64,000 nt of DNA from Effrenium voratum (Eukaryota; Sar; Dinophyceae; Suessiales; Symbiodiniaceae), in NCBI GenBank assembly GCA_963377175.1, contig CAUJNA010000180.1:366633-430632 (forward strand). Direction: 5' to 3'. The notes below the pieces were generated by a model. The model worked only from the letters and a program-made list of their open reading frames with translations, was not told the DNA's origin and ran no database searches. Position numbers and translations under genes: made by a program. The first letter of the stretch is position 1; every line of letters starts with the position of its first letter. Shown in pieces: positions 33,638 to 46,222 of this stretch.

Positions 33638-34729
33638 CTGTTGCCCCCCGCGCAAGACGTGAAGGTTCTCCTTGGTTGATCTGTGAACAAACATACATGA
33701 CTTTGTCTTTTTTTGAGGGAGCCCCAACAATAACCAGTGTCCCTTGAAAGCAATCCCAATGGGGCAGGGGCAATCCCAATGGGGTACCCTGAAAAAGCAC
33801 AACCGACCCCATGTCAGTGTTCAATCACCTAAAGGTTGAAGATGGTTGAAGATCCAACCCACAAGCATCCAAGTCTGCACTCATTCATCTCTGCCTTCCC
33901 CAGTCTCTGCTTCTTTGTTTCTGAATTCTGGCCGCGCCCGGCCGAATTATCACCTAGATTGAATGTTCAGGTACCCCTGCGGGAGGTACGCCCTCTCTTG
34001 AGATTCTTCTTTCTTTGCTAGGGCACCCAGGAAACTGAGCGAAAACGTAGAAACGGCTCGAAGGGAGTACCTAACCGGGGGGTGCCTGAACATTCCCTCT
34101 GGCGCCCACAAATGAATTTACGCACAGACATTGAACGAGTGAACTGGTGTTTTGTGATACCTCTGTCCACCTGCCTGGCCCAACCAACATTGATTGCTTA
34201 TACAACACTCGCAAATGCTGCAGAGTAAGAACAAAAAACACTCTAACTCCGGGCCGGCCCTCTGATTTGTAGGCGCCGTAGTTTCTCACTGCTCCAAAGA
34301 GCCTGGCACAAAGGTCGGTTGCAGGAGGGTATCGGTTAAGGTGTTGTCCAGGTATCGCTCAAGGTGCCCAGGGAGGTACTTGAACCCCCCACAAAAAGAA
34401 ACCATTGATTCGAAGGGCACCGAAGGACCCTCGGGGTGTGTAGGCGCCGTCGTTTCTGGTTGCCTCGCAATTGCAATCCATCGGATGAGACTCAAGCCGA
34501 GTTTGCATTGAAGGTGGCATCCGTACAAGATATTTCCCTACCCCACACTTAAATTGACATGTCCCTTTATGCCAGACCTCCTTAACCCAACATATTCATT
34601 CTGGGGCCCTTGGTCCTTCGTCAATGGGGGCATAGCCTATCAGCGAGGGAGGACCACTTCGGGTGGGTTCTGCAGGGAAACCATAACGACACAGCCAGCA
34701 TGGGCGGTCGATTCCCAGTTTTGACACAG

Positions 34730-35245
34730 GCTTTCTTAGAGGAAGTGCTCCGGTCGCGCCTTGAGAGCTTTGGGAAGCCCTCTTGTCGGAGTGACCGCAA
34801 AAGGGGAAAGCGATCAGAGGCTCGTAAGACGTGGGTATGTCCTGAAGTTTTGCCTGCTTCCCTCTAGTTGGTGGTTTGGATTGGTGGTTTGCAGGTTCAA
34901 GGCGGTTCCCACTTGCCCTTTACTGGAACCAGAGGTTCACACCCCTGAACCACCAATCCAGACCACCAGCTGCGGGTTACCTAATACCTTCATAGGCCTC
35001 GCTGTAACCCCCACAGAAACCAGGCATTGGAACCCAAAGAAAACCTGGGTGTGTCATTTTTGGGGGAACCCCTTTGTACAGGAAAACCGAAAGGAAACAA
35101 GCATTTGGAGGGAATCCCTATTTGGAGACATACCCATATACGGGCCAAATACACCTCAAACCCTGTCCTTCCGAGTCGCCCCAAGCCACACTCGTCGCCT
35201 ACTCCAGGCATTCGATGTCCGAATCGTCTCCGACCTCGAAGTGCG
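34730..35245 (+). CDS. Two plus-strand exons of an unrecognised basic protein
   Basis: Exon 34730-34823 lies between a TTTTGACACAG acceptor and a GTAAGA donor and reads AFLEEVLRSRLESFGKPSC, then RSDRKRGKRSEA. It ends in phase 1. Exon 35208-35245, after a CTACTCCAG acceptor, accepts phase 1 and reads IRCPNRLRPRSA up to a GT donor. The two give a basic, Arg/Ser-rich tail after a leucine-rich helix. A phase-0 reading of the second exon (AFDVRIVSDLEV) is also open, so its frame rests on the join. The strand is opposite to its neighbours. Confidence 0.55.
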
Positions 35246-36133
35246 GTCAAACCAACGACTAGCCATCATGCTCCCCGCAAGCCCACGTTTTTTGAAGGTA
35301 TCCCTTTTCAGCTTGGCTAAACGGAAGCCAAAAGTTTGCGGGTCCTTCTTGGGCTTGGTGTCCTCCTCGTTTTTCCCATACACACCCTTCGAAGGTTCGT
35401 CCATTTGTGAGCCTTACAATTCTCGAAGCTCTGCAGGTCACCCCTGCATTTGCGAGGCTTGTGCCACGCTTGCATGTTCAAAGCCGACCTTTGACCTGTT
35501 CTGGCATATGTGCTTGAAATTATGCAATATACACCTTGGGGTTCACCAAATATGGGCAATAATAAATGTATACTTGTTTGGTTGGGCGGGCAAACGCTGA
35601 AGTAGTTGTGACAGTTTGCTTGTTTCTTTCGAAACTCTTGATTTGTTGGTTTCGAGTCTAATTGCTCATTCCTTGCAGCATCTCCCAAAAAACCGCAAGG
35701 GCACTTAGGGTAGGGCATTTGGCTAGGGGCTTGAAGGGTGCCGCATAACATCTGGTTGCACCCCCTTTGGGGTTTTATTTCGTTGAGGCATGTGACAAGA
35801 TAAAGATTTCATCGAACAATTGGGAACCGCAAACCCTCCTCTGTCTAGGCCATGGAAACACTGACCTGGATAAATTTCAACCGCACCAACCTGAAACAAG
35901 AGACGCAACGCAAAAGCAGCCAAAACCACACACTCCTCGGTACTGATCAACACCCTGAAAAGGTCAGTGCTTAAAGATAGAGGAATGTTTATTACTGTCA
36001 AATTACCCCTGATGCTTGTAAAAGCTCATACTCGCTCAATTTCTCTATATACACTATACCCAAAGAAACTTACACACACACACATTCCATGTTTATTTAG
36101 GTGTTCAATCCGTATGTTTGGATTAAGCTGATC
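35246..36133. other. No gene called
   Basis: It contains long open frames without coding character. It separates a plus-strand gene from the 3' end of a minus-strand gene, so both genes may terminate here. Confidence 0.35.
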
Positions 36134-36570
36134 TCATTGACCGCATCTGTCCACTCGATCATTGAGCCCCCGCGCGGTCACGTCGCCCAAGTCTCGCCGT
36201 ATTGCTTGCCGCATGAGCTCGGACCTGAAAAAACAATCAGAGCGCTGGGCCAACCACCCAAGACGGGGTTGTGGAAAACCTCTGTTTCTGTGATGCCAAC
36301 AGAAGTCACGTGACTACTTTGTGACTTTGAAGGGGGGTCCTGCATATAACAAACACAGCCCCTAAAACACAACTTGGCACCAACAATGATCAAAGACTCC
36401 CCCAAGGTGGGCATTAGGTTAGGCCAAAGGAAGGGCTTCATGAATGGGATTGGGTTCCCGACCAACAAATAGCCTGGATCCACTTAAGTTCGAATTTATC
36501 TCCAGAAGACCAGCATGTGTTTCAGGTATGTCAGCAACACACTTTGCTCGTTGCATTCCGTGTGCATATG

Positions 36571-36608
<38 letters not shown>

Positions 36609-38449
36609 TATGATCCAGTCTTCCTTGGCTGCCCCCAACCCTTCACCCCCCAATGGTCATGCTCAGTCCAGAAGGTAGCACAGTGACTGTACAAGCCCCC
36701 CGCCCCCCGGTAGGACGGGTGGGGGGGTTCATGGTGCCCACCTCCCCCCCACTCCCCCCACCCCCTGTGAGAGTGGGGGTTGGGGTCTATATGGAAGCTA
36801 GCACAGTGGGACAGTACACGCCCTGTACGATGGGTGGGGGGCCTGGACGGACCCATACCATGGGGGGGGGGGGGAGGGGGGGACTGGGCGACGGGAACAC
36901 ACACACATATATATATATATATATATGTGTATTAATGTATGTTTCATAAACACAACCACGACAGCACTACAAAACAAACAGCACCACACACACACACGAA
37001 CAGAACCAGAAAGCGAAGCATATTGAAAGAAGCAATCTCAGGAACAGTGAACAGCACCAACCAGCAACACACGCAACACCACAGGAGTCAGAAGCTCAAC
37101 CATCCCTAAGCATGGAAAGAATCTGGAGGGCAGCTGCACCTACCGGGCTGGGACTATGCCCTTGTGAACCTTCACTTGCCCAGGTTTGATTCTGGCGCAT
37201 TCAAGATCAAAAAACCAAACAAAACACGATGCATAAAAACACACACACACACAAAACAAAAAACAACAAAAACAACAATAACACATCAAACACAAACCAG
37301 AACAACATCCCAAAAACTCGTTTCCTACGGGTGAGCTCGCTACACAACTGAACCAAAGAACCTCCGGTCCAGCTGTTTTCGCCAGGCCGCCAGTGGATCT
37401 CGTCCCTGGCGCTACACATGGTCCGCTCCGCCCACTCCCGGCGTCGGCGCACGGCACCTGAGAAATCATTTGGCTTGTGTTGAAGGGAATCTCAAATCCC
37501 AGACTTTTTGGGACGACCAATTTAAGAGCAAAAACCAGTTTGGACTTTATTGGCTCTCAGGAAGTGAGGATTAAAGGGCGTATATGTTGGAAAGCCAGAC
37601 TTCCAACTACCCAGCCTCATTTGCGTCACCCAATAAATGTTGGGTCTTCAAACATGTTGGTGACATCAAGCATCTGGTCAACCTATTCTTGACATCGCAG
37701 AAGCACGGTATCCCGACAAACAGCAACATTCTGGGGAAACTACTCCTCGTGGCCGTTGCAATCCTTCATCTACCAAAACTGTGCGTTTGAAGAAGCCGAA
37801 AGTGGTCAGTAGACTTGAGCCCAAAGGGTTCCCTTTTGAGGAAATCAACGGTCCCTGGGTTGAAGTCCAACTTGGTTAGTGTAAAAAAGTCAACCCTGAT
37901 CAGGGTTGAGCCTTGGGGTAATTCGTGTGCACCCCAATGTATTCCGCGTAGATACTGCAGATCTGAGCCGGCGGCACATGTAGATAAAGAACGTGGAGTA
38001 ACCTCAGCTGACATCCGGCTAGTAAGCTGACGTAATGCTGGAAGATTCCTGCGTCCTGGGACAGCGCCCGAAAGCAAAACCAACTTTCAGACTCACCTGT
38101 CACTTTTTTGTGTGGATTTTGTTTGATTTCTAGGACCGTTTGAGGTGGGTTCGTTTGATCATTTGCGGAGGTCAATCTCTTCCTTATCTCTCTATGTGTC
38201 CATGGCACATTTTTGTTGTTCATCGGTGGTCTTGGAAACAAGAACCTCCAGCACTCTAAGGGACTATGTAGGAAAACTTTCCACCAATCTGAAATCGGGA
38301 ATCCCCAAATCCACCAGCAAAAAACCTTCATCATGGGGTAAATCGCTGTATTTCCGCCCCGCGGCCCGGGTGTATTTTGGCTGAGCCCTGAGTCGCAGGC
38401 TCTCACTTGCCACCAGCCCCTCAAAGACATCATCATCGTGGCCCAGAGA
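36134..38449 (-). CDS. Unrecognised minus-strand gene, last four seen exons
   Basis: Exons: 38449-38411 (SLGHDDDVFEGLV, donor GCAAGT), 38055-37933 (DAGIFQHYVSLLAGCQLRLL and further leucine-rich sequence), 37457-37329 (RREWAERTMCSARDEIHW, then PGENSWTGGSLVQLCSELT), and 36224-36134 (SELMRQAIRRDLGDVTARGL, ending DRVDRCGQ and TGA). The first two join in phase 0. The last has a strong TGTTTTTTCAG acceptor. The join into the 37.4 kb exon is one base out of phase, so either an exon is missing or a donor differs. A GT donor inside SLVQ would give the right phase for the last exon. No family was recognised. The product is probably soluble. Confidence 0.6.
36566..36930. repeat. Two TA microsatellites flanking G- and C-rich runs
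   Basis: TATATATG runs at 36566-36612 and CA/TA at 36897-36930 enclose about 280 bp with repeated GGGTGGGGG and CCCCCCCAC runs, in an intron. Confidence 0.8.
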
Positions 38450-39026
38450 CTGGCCGAACCGGGCAGCGAAAGCGGGCACGACAAGGAACTATCGATCCGC
38501 GTGCCTTCGAATGTACAAGCATTCGAAATAAGCCAGGTTCTAAGCTGACCGGCTGAGTTGACTGGACAAACAATGTTCTTGAGCCCTTACCGACATGATG
38601 TAGACATTAGCCAACAATTAAAGTTTGTCAACTCAACAGGCAAGTAAGCCTTGCTAAGGCCAAGCCCTGAAACCTGATTATGGACACCCCTTAGATCCCT
38701 CCAGCATTCCCTGAATATTCTTCGGCAAGGGAGATGATGTCGACCCCTGACAAATACCGCTTCCATGGAAGAAAAGCAAAACAAAGGAAACCACAAAAAG
38801 CACCATGTTAAAAAGGTAAGGCTTCGGTCTGCCAATGAACTTCTGGGAACTCCTGAAAAATGCATGACTTCCGTTTTACTTGCCTGTAAAACTACAAGCC
38901 AGTAAGTTGGTGCAAATGAATCACCACCATCACCCACATGACCCCGCAATCGTCACGTTTCCCAAAAAGTTCCAGGTTAAAAATCCAACCCAATAGTGTA
39001 TGCGGCTCGCGTATCATTTCTCCAGG

Positions 39027-42000
39027 CTAATTCGCCAGTTGCGCCACGTACTGCACGGCCATCTCTAGGAAGTATTCCTTAGATACCGTCTCTGAGCCGC
39101 GGGCCCGCCCGTGCGACGAAAATTATGCTGCAAGCTGTCCGGTGTTCTCGGTGTGTGTTGTGTCCAAGGTGCCCTTTGGCCAGATTGAAACGGGATTTCG
39201 GAACCACCCTATTTCAGGGTTCATTTGGCAGGGCGGCTTCGGCAAAATGAGACAAGCAAGTATGGCGGCCTGTTGTTTTCCTGTTTGTTTGCTCCTTCCT
39301 TTTAGTGATGCCTCTGTTGTTGAACAGCCGAGGCTCACGTTATTCCCCCCAAGCATTGCAACATCTCAGAGCGAGAAAGAAAGAACAAACAAGGAAGCCT
39401 TCCTAGGTGGCCATGAACAACCGCCACGGGGAAACCTCGCAAGAAGTGACCTTGTTCAATCTCTTACCAACCAATTGGAACAACATACCATGGTTTCATG
39501 TGGTAAACAGAAGGGTAGTTTGCCAGAATATCACCTGGATATGTGCTAGCAATGCATTGTTTGCATTTGCGCTACGTAATGTTGACCTATGATGAATAAA
39601 TGGCCACCCCCCTGAATGACCCTAAATAAAGATTAGGGGAGAATTTTCAGGGTCAGGCTTTGTTTAACGAAGTTTAGTATTGGGCTCTGATTTTTTTGGT
39701 GTTCGAATACTAGAATTGAATTGGGTCAATTCAAAAGTAGTATTGGGCATGAGTTTTCTTCTTATTTTGTTTGGGGTGGATTCTAACTTAGTTTTGGGTC
39801 AATTCTGAAGTAGTATTGGGCCAACTACTTTTGCATGTTTTGATGGGGGAATCTGGTTAGCATTATTCAGGGTCTGGTTATTATTTCGTGCATCAGGGTT
39901 CATGGGGGGGTACCCTTGCTGCCAGGGTCATTGTGTTGATTTTGATGGTTTTTTAGAAGGAATTTTAAAAGAAAGGGATCCCATAAATTTGTGGATTTGG
40001 GATAAATCTAGAATCAAGTGTGGGATGAGCCAAGTGGAATGGAAAGCTTGACCATGAATAAAGATAAGGGGATAATATATTTTTTTGATGGGGGAATGTG
40101 GTTAGCATTATTCAGGGTCCGGTGATTATTTCGTGCATCAGGGTTCTTGGGGGACACCCTTTCTGCCAGGGTCAATGTGTTGACTTTCATGGTGTTTTAA
40201 AAGGAATTTTAAAAGAAAGGGATCCCGTAAATTTGTGGAATGGGAAAAATCTAGAATCAAGTGTGGGATGAGCCAAGCTTGGCCATGAATAAAGATAATG
40301 CAAATCTCGTGGGGGATGAGGGTTGGGAGCACTGACCCTGAATAAAACTCTGCATTTTGCATGGATCCCAATGGGAATTCTAGAGTTATTTTCTGAGTTG
40401 GGCAACTGAGGATTCATTCATTTAGGTGGGGGAAAGGTTATTTTTTTGAATTAGTTTATATTATTCTGTCATCTGTTCATATGTTTTCACTTGGGAAAAA
40501 CGGCTAGCATTATTTTGGTATATTTTTTATTTCATTCGGGCAGTCAGTTAGCATTATTTATGGTACACTTATTTATCGTAGGTCAACATTACTAGTCATG
40601 ACGCTTCTCCTTTGAATCAAACTGAAAACACAACATACCACCTTGCGCACATCACATATGAATTCTCAATCAATTGTTGTCAAAATTGTCTGGAAGTGTA
40701 CTTGGCACATTCTCCCAAGTAGGCACCCCTTCTGTGCCTTCCTACCTGAATACTCACTTGATGCTGCCCTATTTGCAGGTAAGTGATTAATTATGCCGAG
40801 ACTCCATGTTCAAGCCAAAATGCTGCAGGTACCTGCCACAGGCAGGGATGCAAGCGGATACCAAGGCAAAGCCTTTATGCAATTGGCAAGGGTGGCAACT
40901 TTGCAACACAAACAGCAGACAAATCAAGCTCTGAGTTTTGAAACATATAACCCAGCTCGTGTCCATTCACCTTTACATGTCGAACAGCTTCAAACAGAAA
41001 TCAAATGCAGAATCCAGCACTTTCCAAGGGCTATCGAATGGTACCCTGAGTGCCTATTTGGGAATATGTTTGAGGCAATTCGACAGTCCTTGGAAAAGGA
41101 ACTCAGGAACTGATTGTGGTTCATGTCAGGGTGCCCTGGACCAATGCAGGGCATCATTTTGGCAAACCCTAAACCTGGTTCTTGACAACCATGTGATCTT
41201 TCGGTTTATGGCCCCCCCCAAAAAAAAAGAAACAAGAACAGGTGGGTTGGAACGGGCTGAAATTGAGTTTAACTATCGGCTCGGCTGCGACTCCAGAAGA
41301 GGGCGCTGCTCTGCGCGGGCTTCGAAGAGCTGACGATATTCTTGATGAGCCTCGCGCGAACGGACGTTGCTTGGAGTTTGAGTGCCCGTTTCTCCTATTG
41401 ACTTTTGGTTCCACTTAGTCTTCCAAATGGATATAATTGTGTACAGCCCTGACCAAAGGGGAGTTGCTGCTTATTTGAATATCCGACGATATAACCAGAA
41501 CCCCATAGAGGCATTCCCAAACCCGATACCCCCTCACCCGCAAATTCGATAGTGGCCTAGCGGAAACCGATATATATATATATATAGACCCGTAATATTG
41601 CCTGTGGCACATTTTGGGTGGGTCCACAATACGATATGGACCAGATTCTGCGAGGGGCAATCGAGCTCACAAGGAAGCGGACAGTACACAACCCTTTCCT
41701 ACCCTGTGACCCTGTATGGGGGCGCTTGGCTGCCTTTTGCTGCTTACAAATGAGGTTACCCACATCATGGTGAGCTCGCTTTACCCCCGGATCACGTGGC
41801 AGTCTGTCCAGCCTCCGTGTATCTGAGAGTATGCTCTATAGACGTGAGAAGGCTGCCATCACGAGGAAACCTGGGCTGGCGTGCTGAAAGCTACGCCCCA
41901 AACCCTCTTCCAACTAAGCGCGGGCCGTATCCCCAAACAAAAACCGCTCGAACCCTGGAAGCCCCGAGGCTCTGAATCACTTCTGAGGCTCATCCGGGCA

Positions 42001-42152
42001 GAGGCCCCAAGGCTTTCAGCTGTTGGGGTAGGAACATTAGAAACATACGGTGTTTACTCGTGCGACCCCCCGTCAAGATCTTGAAAGTCCTCTACGTTTG
42101 ACAGCCGCCAAAAAGACATCCGGGATGCCAGCCTCGATTGCCTTTGGCGGCT
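39027..42152 (-). CDS. C-terminal three exons of an unrecognised protein
   Basis: Exons 42152-42103 (PPKAIEAGIPDVFLAA), 41350-41281 (AHQEYRQLFEARAEQRPL) and 39091-39027 (TVSKEYFLEMAVQYVAQLAN, stop TAG) join with matching phases (0, then 1). The second intron would start with GC. It is about 2.2 kb long and holds an AT-rich repeat island. The protein end is helical and charged. Without the GC donor, the middle exon would end at its own TAG (41275-41273). No family was recognised. Confidence 0.58.
39842..40300. repeat. Direct duplication of about 215-225 bp in an AT-rich island
   Basis: Copies at 39842-40066 and 40087-40300 share GATGGGGGAAT, GGTTAGCATTATTCAGGGTC, TTATTTCGTGCATCAGGGTT and GAATTTTAAAAGAAAGGGAT. 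The surrounding 39590-40600 is unusually rich in T and holds several AGTAGTATTGGGC repeats. Confidence 0.9.
40793..41113 (+). CDS. Possible ORF of 106 residues in the AT-rich island
   Basis: An ATG at 40793 opens an uninterrupted frame to TGA at 41111. The second half (VHSPLHVEQLQTEIKC, EWYPECLFGNMFEAIRQSL) looks protein-like. It lies antisense inside an intron of the minus-strand gene and next to duplicated DNA, so it may be a fragment of an inserted element. No homology is recognised. Confidence 0.35.
   Translation: MPRLHVQAKMLQVPATGRDASGYQGKAFMQLARVATLQHKQQTNQALSFETYNPARVHSPLHVEQLQTEIKCRIQHFPRAIEWYPECLFGNMFEAIRQSLEKELRN
41930..42032 (+). repeat. Short inverted-end element, family B, copy 3
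   Basis: It runs from CCCCAAACAAAAACCGCTCG to GCTTTCAGCTGTTGGGG. The right half matches the reverse-oriented copy at 28321-28440. Confidence 0.6.
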
Positions 42153-42220
42153 CTTTGAAATAGCCAAACCCCGAACGACGTCTCTATGAACTCAAGAACG
42201 CTCTGTGATCAAGCCCCTTG

Positions 42221-42283
42221 AACAAACAAACAAACAAACAAACAAACAAACAAACAAACAAACAAACAAACAAACAAACAAAC
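42221..42283. repeat. AAAC tetranucleotide microsatellite
   Basis: About 16 perfect AAAC units. Confidence 0.97.
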
Positions 42284-43493
42284 AGGCTACTTTTGACCCA
42301 TTTTCTTTCATTTACTGCCACACAAGGGGGAGAGGGCATCACCTCCTGCGTGGATTGGTCCAACAAATTCGTTATTACTAAACACTTCCCAAAAAGCCCC
42401 CAAAACGTCAGCAAGTGTCAAGGGTGCCCTTGCAGCAAATGCCATTTCCCCGGTTTAGACGGTCACGTTCAAACCATGGTTTACCCTGTAGCAAAGGGCA
42501 TGTGGAATTCTAAAGGGCACTCTTGCGACCAACCGACAATGATGGGTTGCATCCTGTAAGCTTGCCTTTTAAAACCAACCAGCGGGTCCGTAGAACGATC
42601 TTCACTAACAAAAAGCCGAGACGCTGAGGATAAATTTCATTCGTGTCGGGATTTCCGGTCAACTTCCTGCGATCCTCACCCCTTAGCAGGCTTACGGATT
42701 GCCTTTTAATTGAAGAAACCCGTACGTAGGGCTTCAATCACAACTACCCAGCAATATTCACACACAGTCGGAACTTGGGCGGGACACACCTTGGTTTCGG
42801 CAAAGCTTAGCGGTGAATCAGAAGTTGGCAACAAAGGGTGATGTTGACAATCACTGGACAAATACCCAAACGATGCTTATCAGGACCTCCCCAAGGCAGG
42901 AAAAGGTTGTTAAACAACATACCACCAACTTACCAAGCCCAACTAAAAGGGGTGTACGGACCATGGCACATGCTGGACTGTGCAAAATTAACACTTTGCC
43001 AAGTCCCAAGGGTGCCAAACCCGTTGGCATCCCAAGGGTTGGCATTACCTTTGAACCGCCCAAACCAAAATGGGGAGGTGGGTGTGTTTCTTCGTGTTTG
43101 CTTGGGACCCTTTCTTGGGAATTCCTTCATTGCCGGAAAACCAAAAGAAAACCACGCTTCTCAGGGTCCAACCATTTTGAGAGACGCATATGAACCATTG
43201 ACCAAAGATGCGGCTACAAAGGACATCGGAAAAATACTCCCCTACTTTATTACTTTATGTGCGACTTGCTGTGAGTCCGCTAAGTTCTCCCACATGGACC
43301 ATAGACAGGAAAATTTCAACATGAACCTCCTGTCAAACTTTGCGGTTTTCGGTGGTCACCAAATTTGACGGTCCCTGGAAGCAGCTGGATATGCGTCAAA
43401 AGAGGGCCGCCCCCAAAAAAAGAGGCGATGGTGCTCCTTGTACTTTTGGCTTGAGTTGTTGATACCAACTCCAAGAAAACATAAGTTCAGATG

Positions 43494-43602
43494 GCATCCC
43501 TCACAGCAACCCCGGAACCCCTAGAACCCTAGCCCAGAGCCGCTCCAAACCACTCTGGAGCATTTCTTGGCAAAGACTGCAACACTTTCAGCTGTTGGGG
43601 TG
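43494..43602 (+). repeat. Short inverted-end element, family B, copy 4
   Basis: It starts ATCCCTCACAGCAACCCCGG and ends CTTTCAGCTGTTGGGG. The left end matches the copy at 23226-23290. Confidence 0.6.
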
Positions 43603-43688
43603 CCAACCTGTTTGGGTGTGCCTTTTCTAGGTGCCCCTTTTACGGTTGCTTTAGTGGGGAACCAAACAAAAACCGCCATTGGACGAAC

Positions 43689-45312
43689 CTAGAACGTGTG
43701 CAGCCCAAAGGGCTCCATGCAAACGTCCCAGGACCATTCGGCCACCACAGCGACAAAGGCCTGCCGCAGAGCTGATGTCTCCCAGCTGTTCTCAAAAAGA
43801 TACCATCCCTTCATCAATCATAAATCGTAAGCAGGCACCTGTTTTGAGTACAACCAAACAAAGCAACACCATTCCCCTCACTTGCTTGCCACGACCGACC
43901 TTGACTAAGCATGGTTGCCAATATGAGAAAAAACAAAAACACAGATCCGTGATTGTGGTATAGTCGCTTTGAGCAAGGAAGGTGCTCGCACTAGAAAGGG
44001 CCAACCGGATTCTCACGAACCAACTAACATGAAATCTGACCAAGGGAGGCCTCGGAGAACTGTTGTGCCTCTTTCAAGAATCTTCTGCTGGAATCCATGT
44101 TTGTGTATGTGGGTATGAAGGTTACCTAACTGGGGTTGGCCATGGAACTGCAGCGAATCATATACTGAATTAGAGCCATAGCAAGGGCAGCTATTGCAAC
44201 TTAATAGTAAGTATTAATTGGTGACTATTAGGGGCCAGTAAGGACTGTTCACTGAACTGTTCATGGCCCTCCCATGGCTCCCCTTGCTACACTAAGAAAC
44301 TCAGGTAAAACCGACTTGCAGTGCCAGCGCCTCATCTCGCAGCCATTGCAGCAGGTTCCGCATGTGGGCTGCAGCCTGCAACGGAACTGTGGAAAAGACG
44401 AGGGACAGGGCCATTCGCTTCCCCCTACTGCAACAAAAGTTCCGTGGAAAACAACATATACATACATCTACCCTACATACAAGTGGGTATGTGACGCACT
44501 TACTCGTCTGTTACAGTATTATTATGTTTTGGTCCGGGCTTCTGTCACTATATTTTCCCCTCGAGCCTAAGGTACCAAATGACGCTTCTTACACCCTCAA
44601 ATGAACTGGGTCGTGTTTTGCCGGAAATCAAATTGAGCCCGCCTTAAGGGGCAATTGAGGACATGACTACCATAAGCTAGGTAAGCCCTTTGGCCCATAT
44701 GACTTGGCCCTTGACTTAACTTGAATGGTGCTGGATGTTACAAAAGGGTGAAGAAGAAGAGGGTTGATGGAACAGGGTTTGTGGAACAGGATTTCGTGGA
44801 ACAGGGTTCCCCACATTTCCGCTTGACACATCAGCCCAACAAACCCAACATGTTGCTAGCCTCAAATGCCTGCGGACAAACAAAATCCCATTTGTGCATG
44901 TGTTAAAGGGAAGCCAGGAAGGAAGCGAACCATTTTGAGATGTCCCCTACTAATTGGAGACGGCCAACTAGACCAAGCACGAAACCTTCACCGACTGTGA
45001 AATCGGTTGTCGCCCAAACCTCGGTAGGCAAGGACACGATGTTGTCTGCCCACATCAATCACGGTGGGTTCACCCCTGATGGCTATGTAACCCAATATGT
45101 GTAATATGTGTATGTATTTACATATCACATGCTTATGTATAATGTTGGCAACATTGGAGGCAACCACAACACATGGTCGCTAAGGTACGCTGCTGTTCCG
45201 GCCTCGTCCTCAGACTCCGCTGGTCTGTGAGAACTGCCGCCTCGGATTTGCAGATTCTTCGATGATCCCCGACAAGCAAGACATCGCACAGAGTCGTATT
45301 TGTTCAAGGGTT
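43689..45312 (-). CDS. Cysteine-rich, probably zinc-binding protein, three C-terminal exons
   Basis: Exons 45312-45189, 44375-44312 and 43760-43689 join with matching phases (2, then 0) and end in TAG. The first follows a strong GATTGCAG acceptor and has NKYDSVRCLACRG, then an acidic SESEDEAG-like segment ending at a GT donor. The second reads LQPTCGTCCNGCEMRRWHCK. The third reads AFVAVVAEWSWDVCMEPFGL and ends HTF. The CxxC followed by CxxCCxxC and HC spacing suggests a metal-binding fold, but I cannot match it to a named zinc finger. A second frame of the middle exon (HMRNLLQWLRDEALA) is open but would break the phase chain. Confidence 0.58.
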
Positions 45313-46222
45313 CTGCAATCTGACCCCTTGACGAAATCAAGTTGAACGGAGGTGCCTTTTGGTCCCTGGCCTCTCGACAAATCACATGGGTGACCGGCGC
45401 CGCAAGCCTCTCACTGTCGGTAAGCCAAGTTCAGAGGCTAACATAGAAAAGAACTTTCGTCGCGGGACAAGTCGCTCTAAGCCGCACAGATTCATGTTTC
45501 TCAATGGAGGGCGCACACGAAGCCCTTGTTTCAAGGGAGGAGCTTGATTACTATCATTTGAGCTGACACAAGGGGCAACCAGTTTGACTACTATGGTTTG
45601 CTTTTTTAAAGACCGGGGGACGGGGGGATACTACATTCATTTGGCACTCAGAGTGCTGAAGCAAAGGGCAGCCGAAACAAGAGAGGGGAGGAGCTTGATT
45701 ACTATGTGTAAAGCCGGAGGAAGGGGAGGAACTTGATTACCTTGATTGGTCTCCAGAAGGGTTGGTTCTTTGGACTCCTGAAAAACACCGCGCAAAACGG
45801 GGGGGGGGGTGGTCGTCTAAAACATGTTGGCTTGAGCCATCAGTCCTAAATCACCTCTTGTCGCTTTCATGGAAATCCTGTGGGGCCTTTGGGGTTCGCA
45901 CCACCAAAACAGCCATGATTTCCATACCCCATTTGGACGGACAATCCCCCTATCCATGGCCATCGCTCACTGGGGTGCCGCGCTGGGCATGCTGGGAGGT
46001 GGGGGCGGTGGCGCTTCCTGGCATGGGACACCGCAGCGCGCAAAGCGAACCTCAGCCCTTCCTTTGAAGAGTTCGCCCCGATGCGCGTCGTTCTTGCATG
46101 AAGACAGCACCCTACTGGCCGCAAGATGCGCGGAGATTTCCAGGCCAGCGATGGTCACCGCCTCGGCAAACGACGCTCGTGCTGTCGCACGTGGTGTTGC
46201 GAATCTGCCTGCTACCTCTTAC

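Noticed and set aside
34761..35600. 279-residue open frame on the plus strand
   Set aside because: Composition is not coding beyond its first part, and it reads through the GTAAGA donor at 34824 in a different frame from the accepted exon.
36500..37000. Origin or promoter suggested by TA and G runs
   Set aside because: Simple repeats inside an intron explain it, and no paired signal was found.
45359..45547. Plus-strand start exon MGDRRRKPLTVG with a GTAAGC donor
   Set aside because: An open minus-strand frame (LRNMNLCGLERLVPRRKFF) covers the same DNA, and neither has a partner exon in phase.
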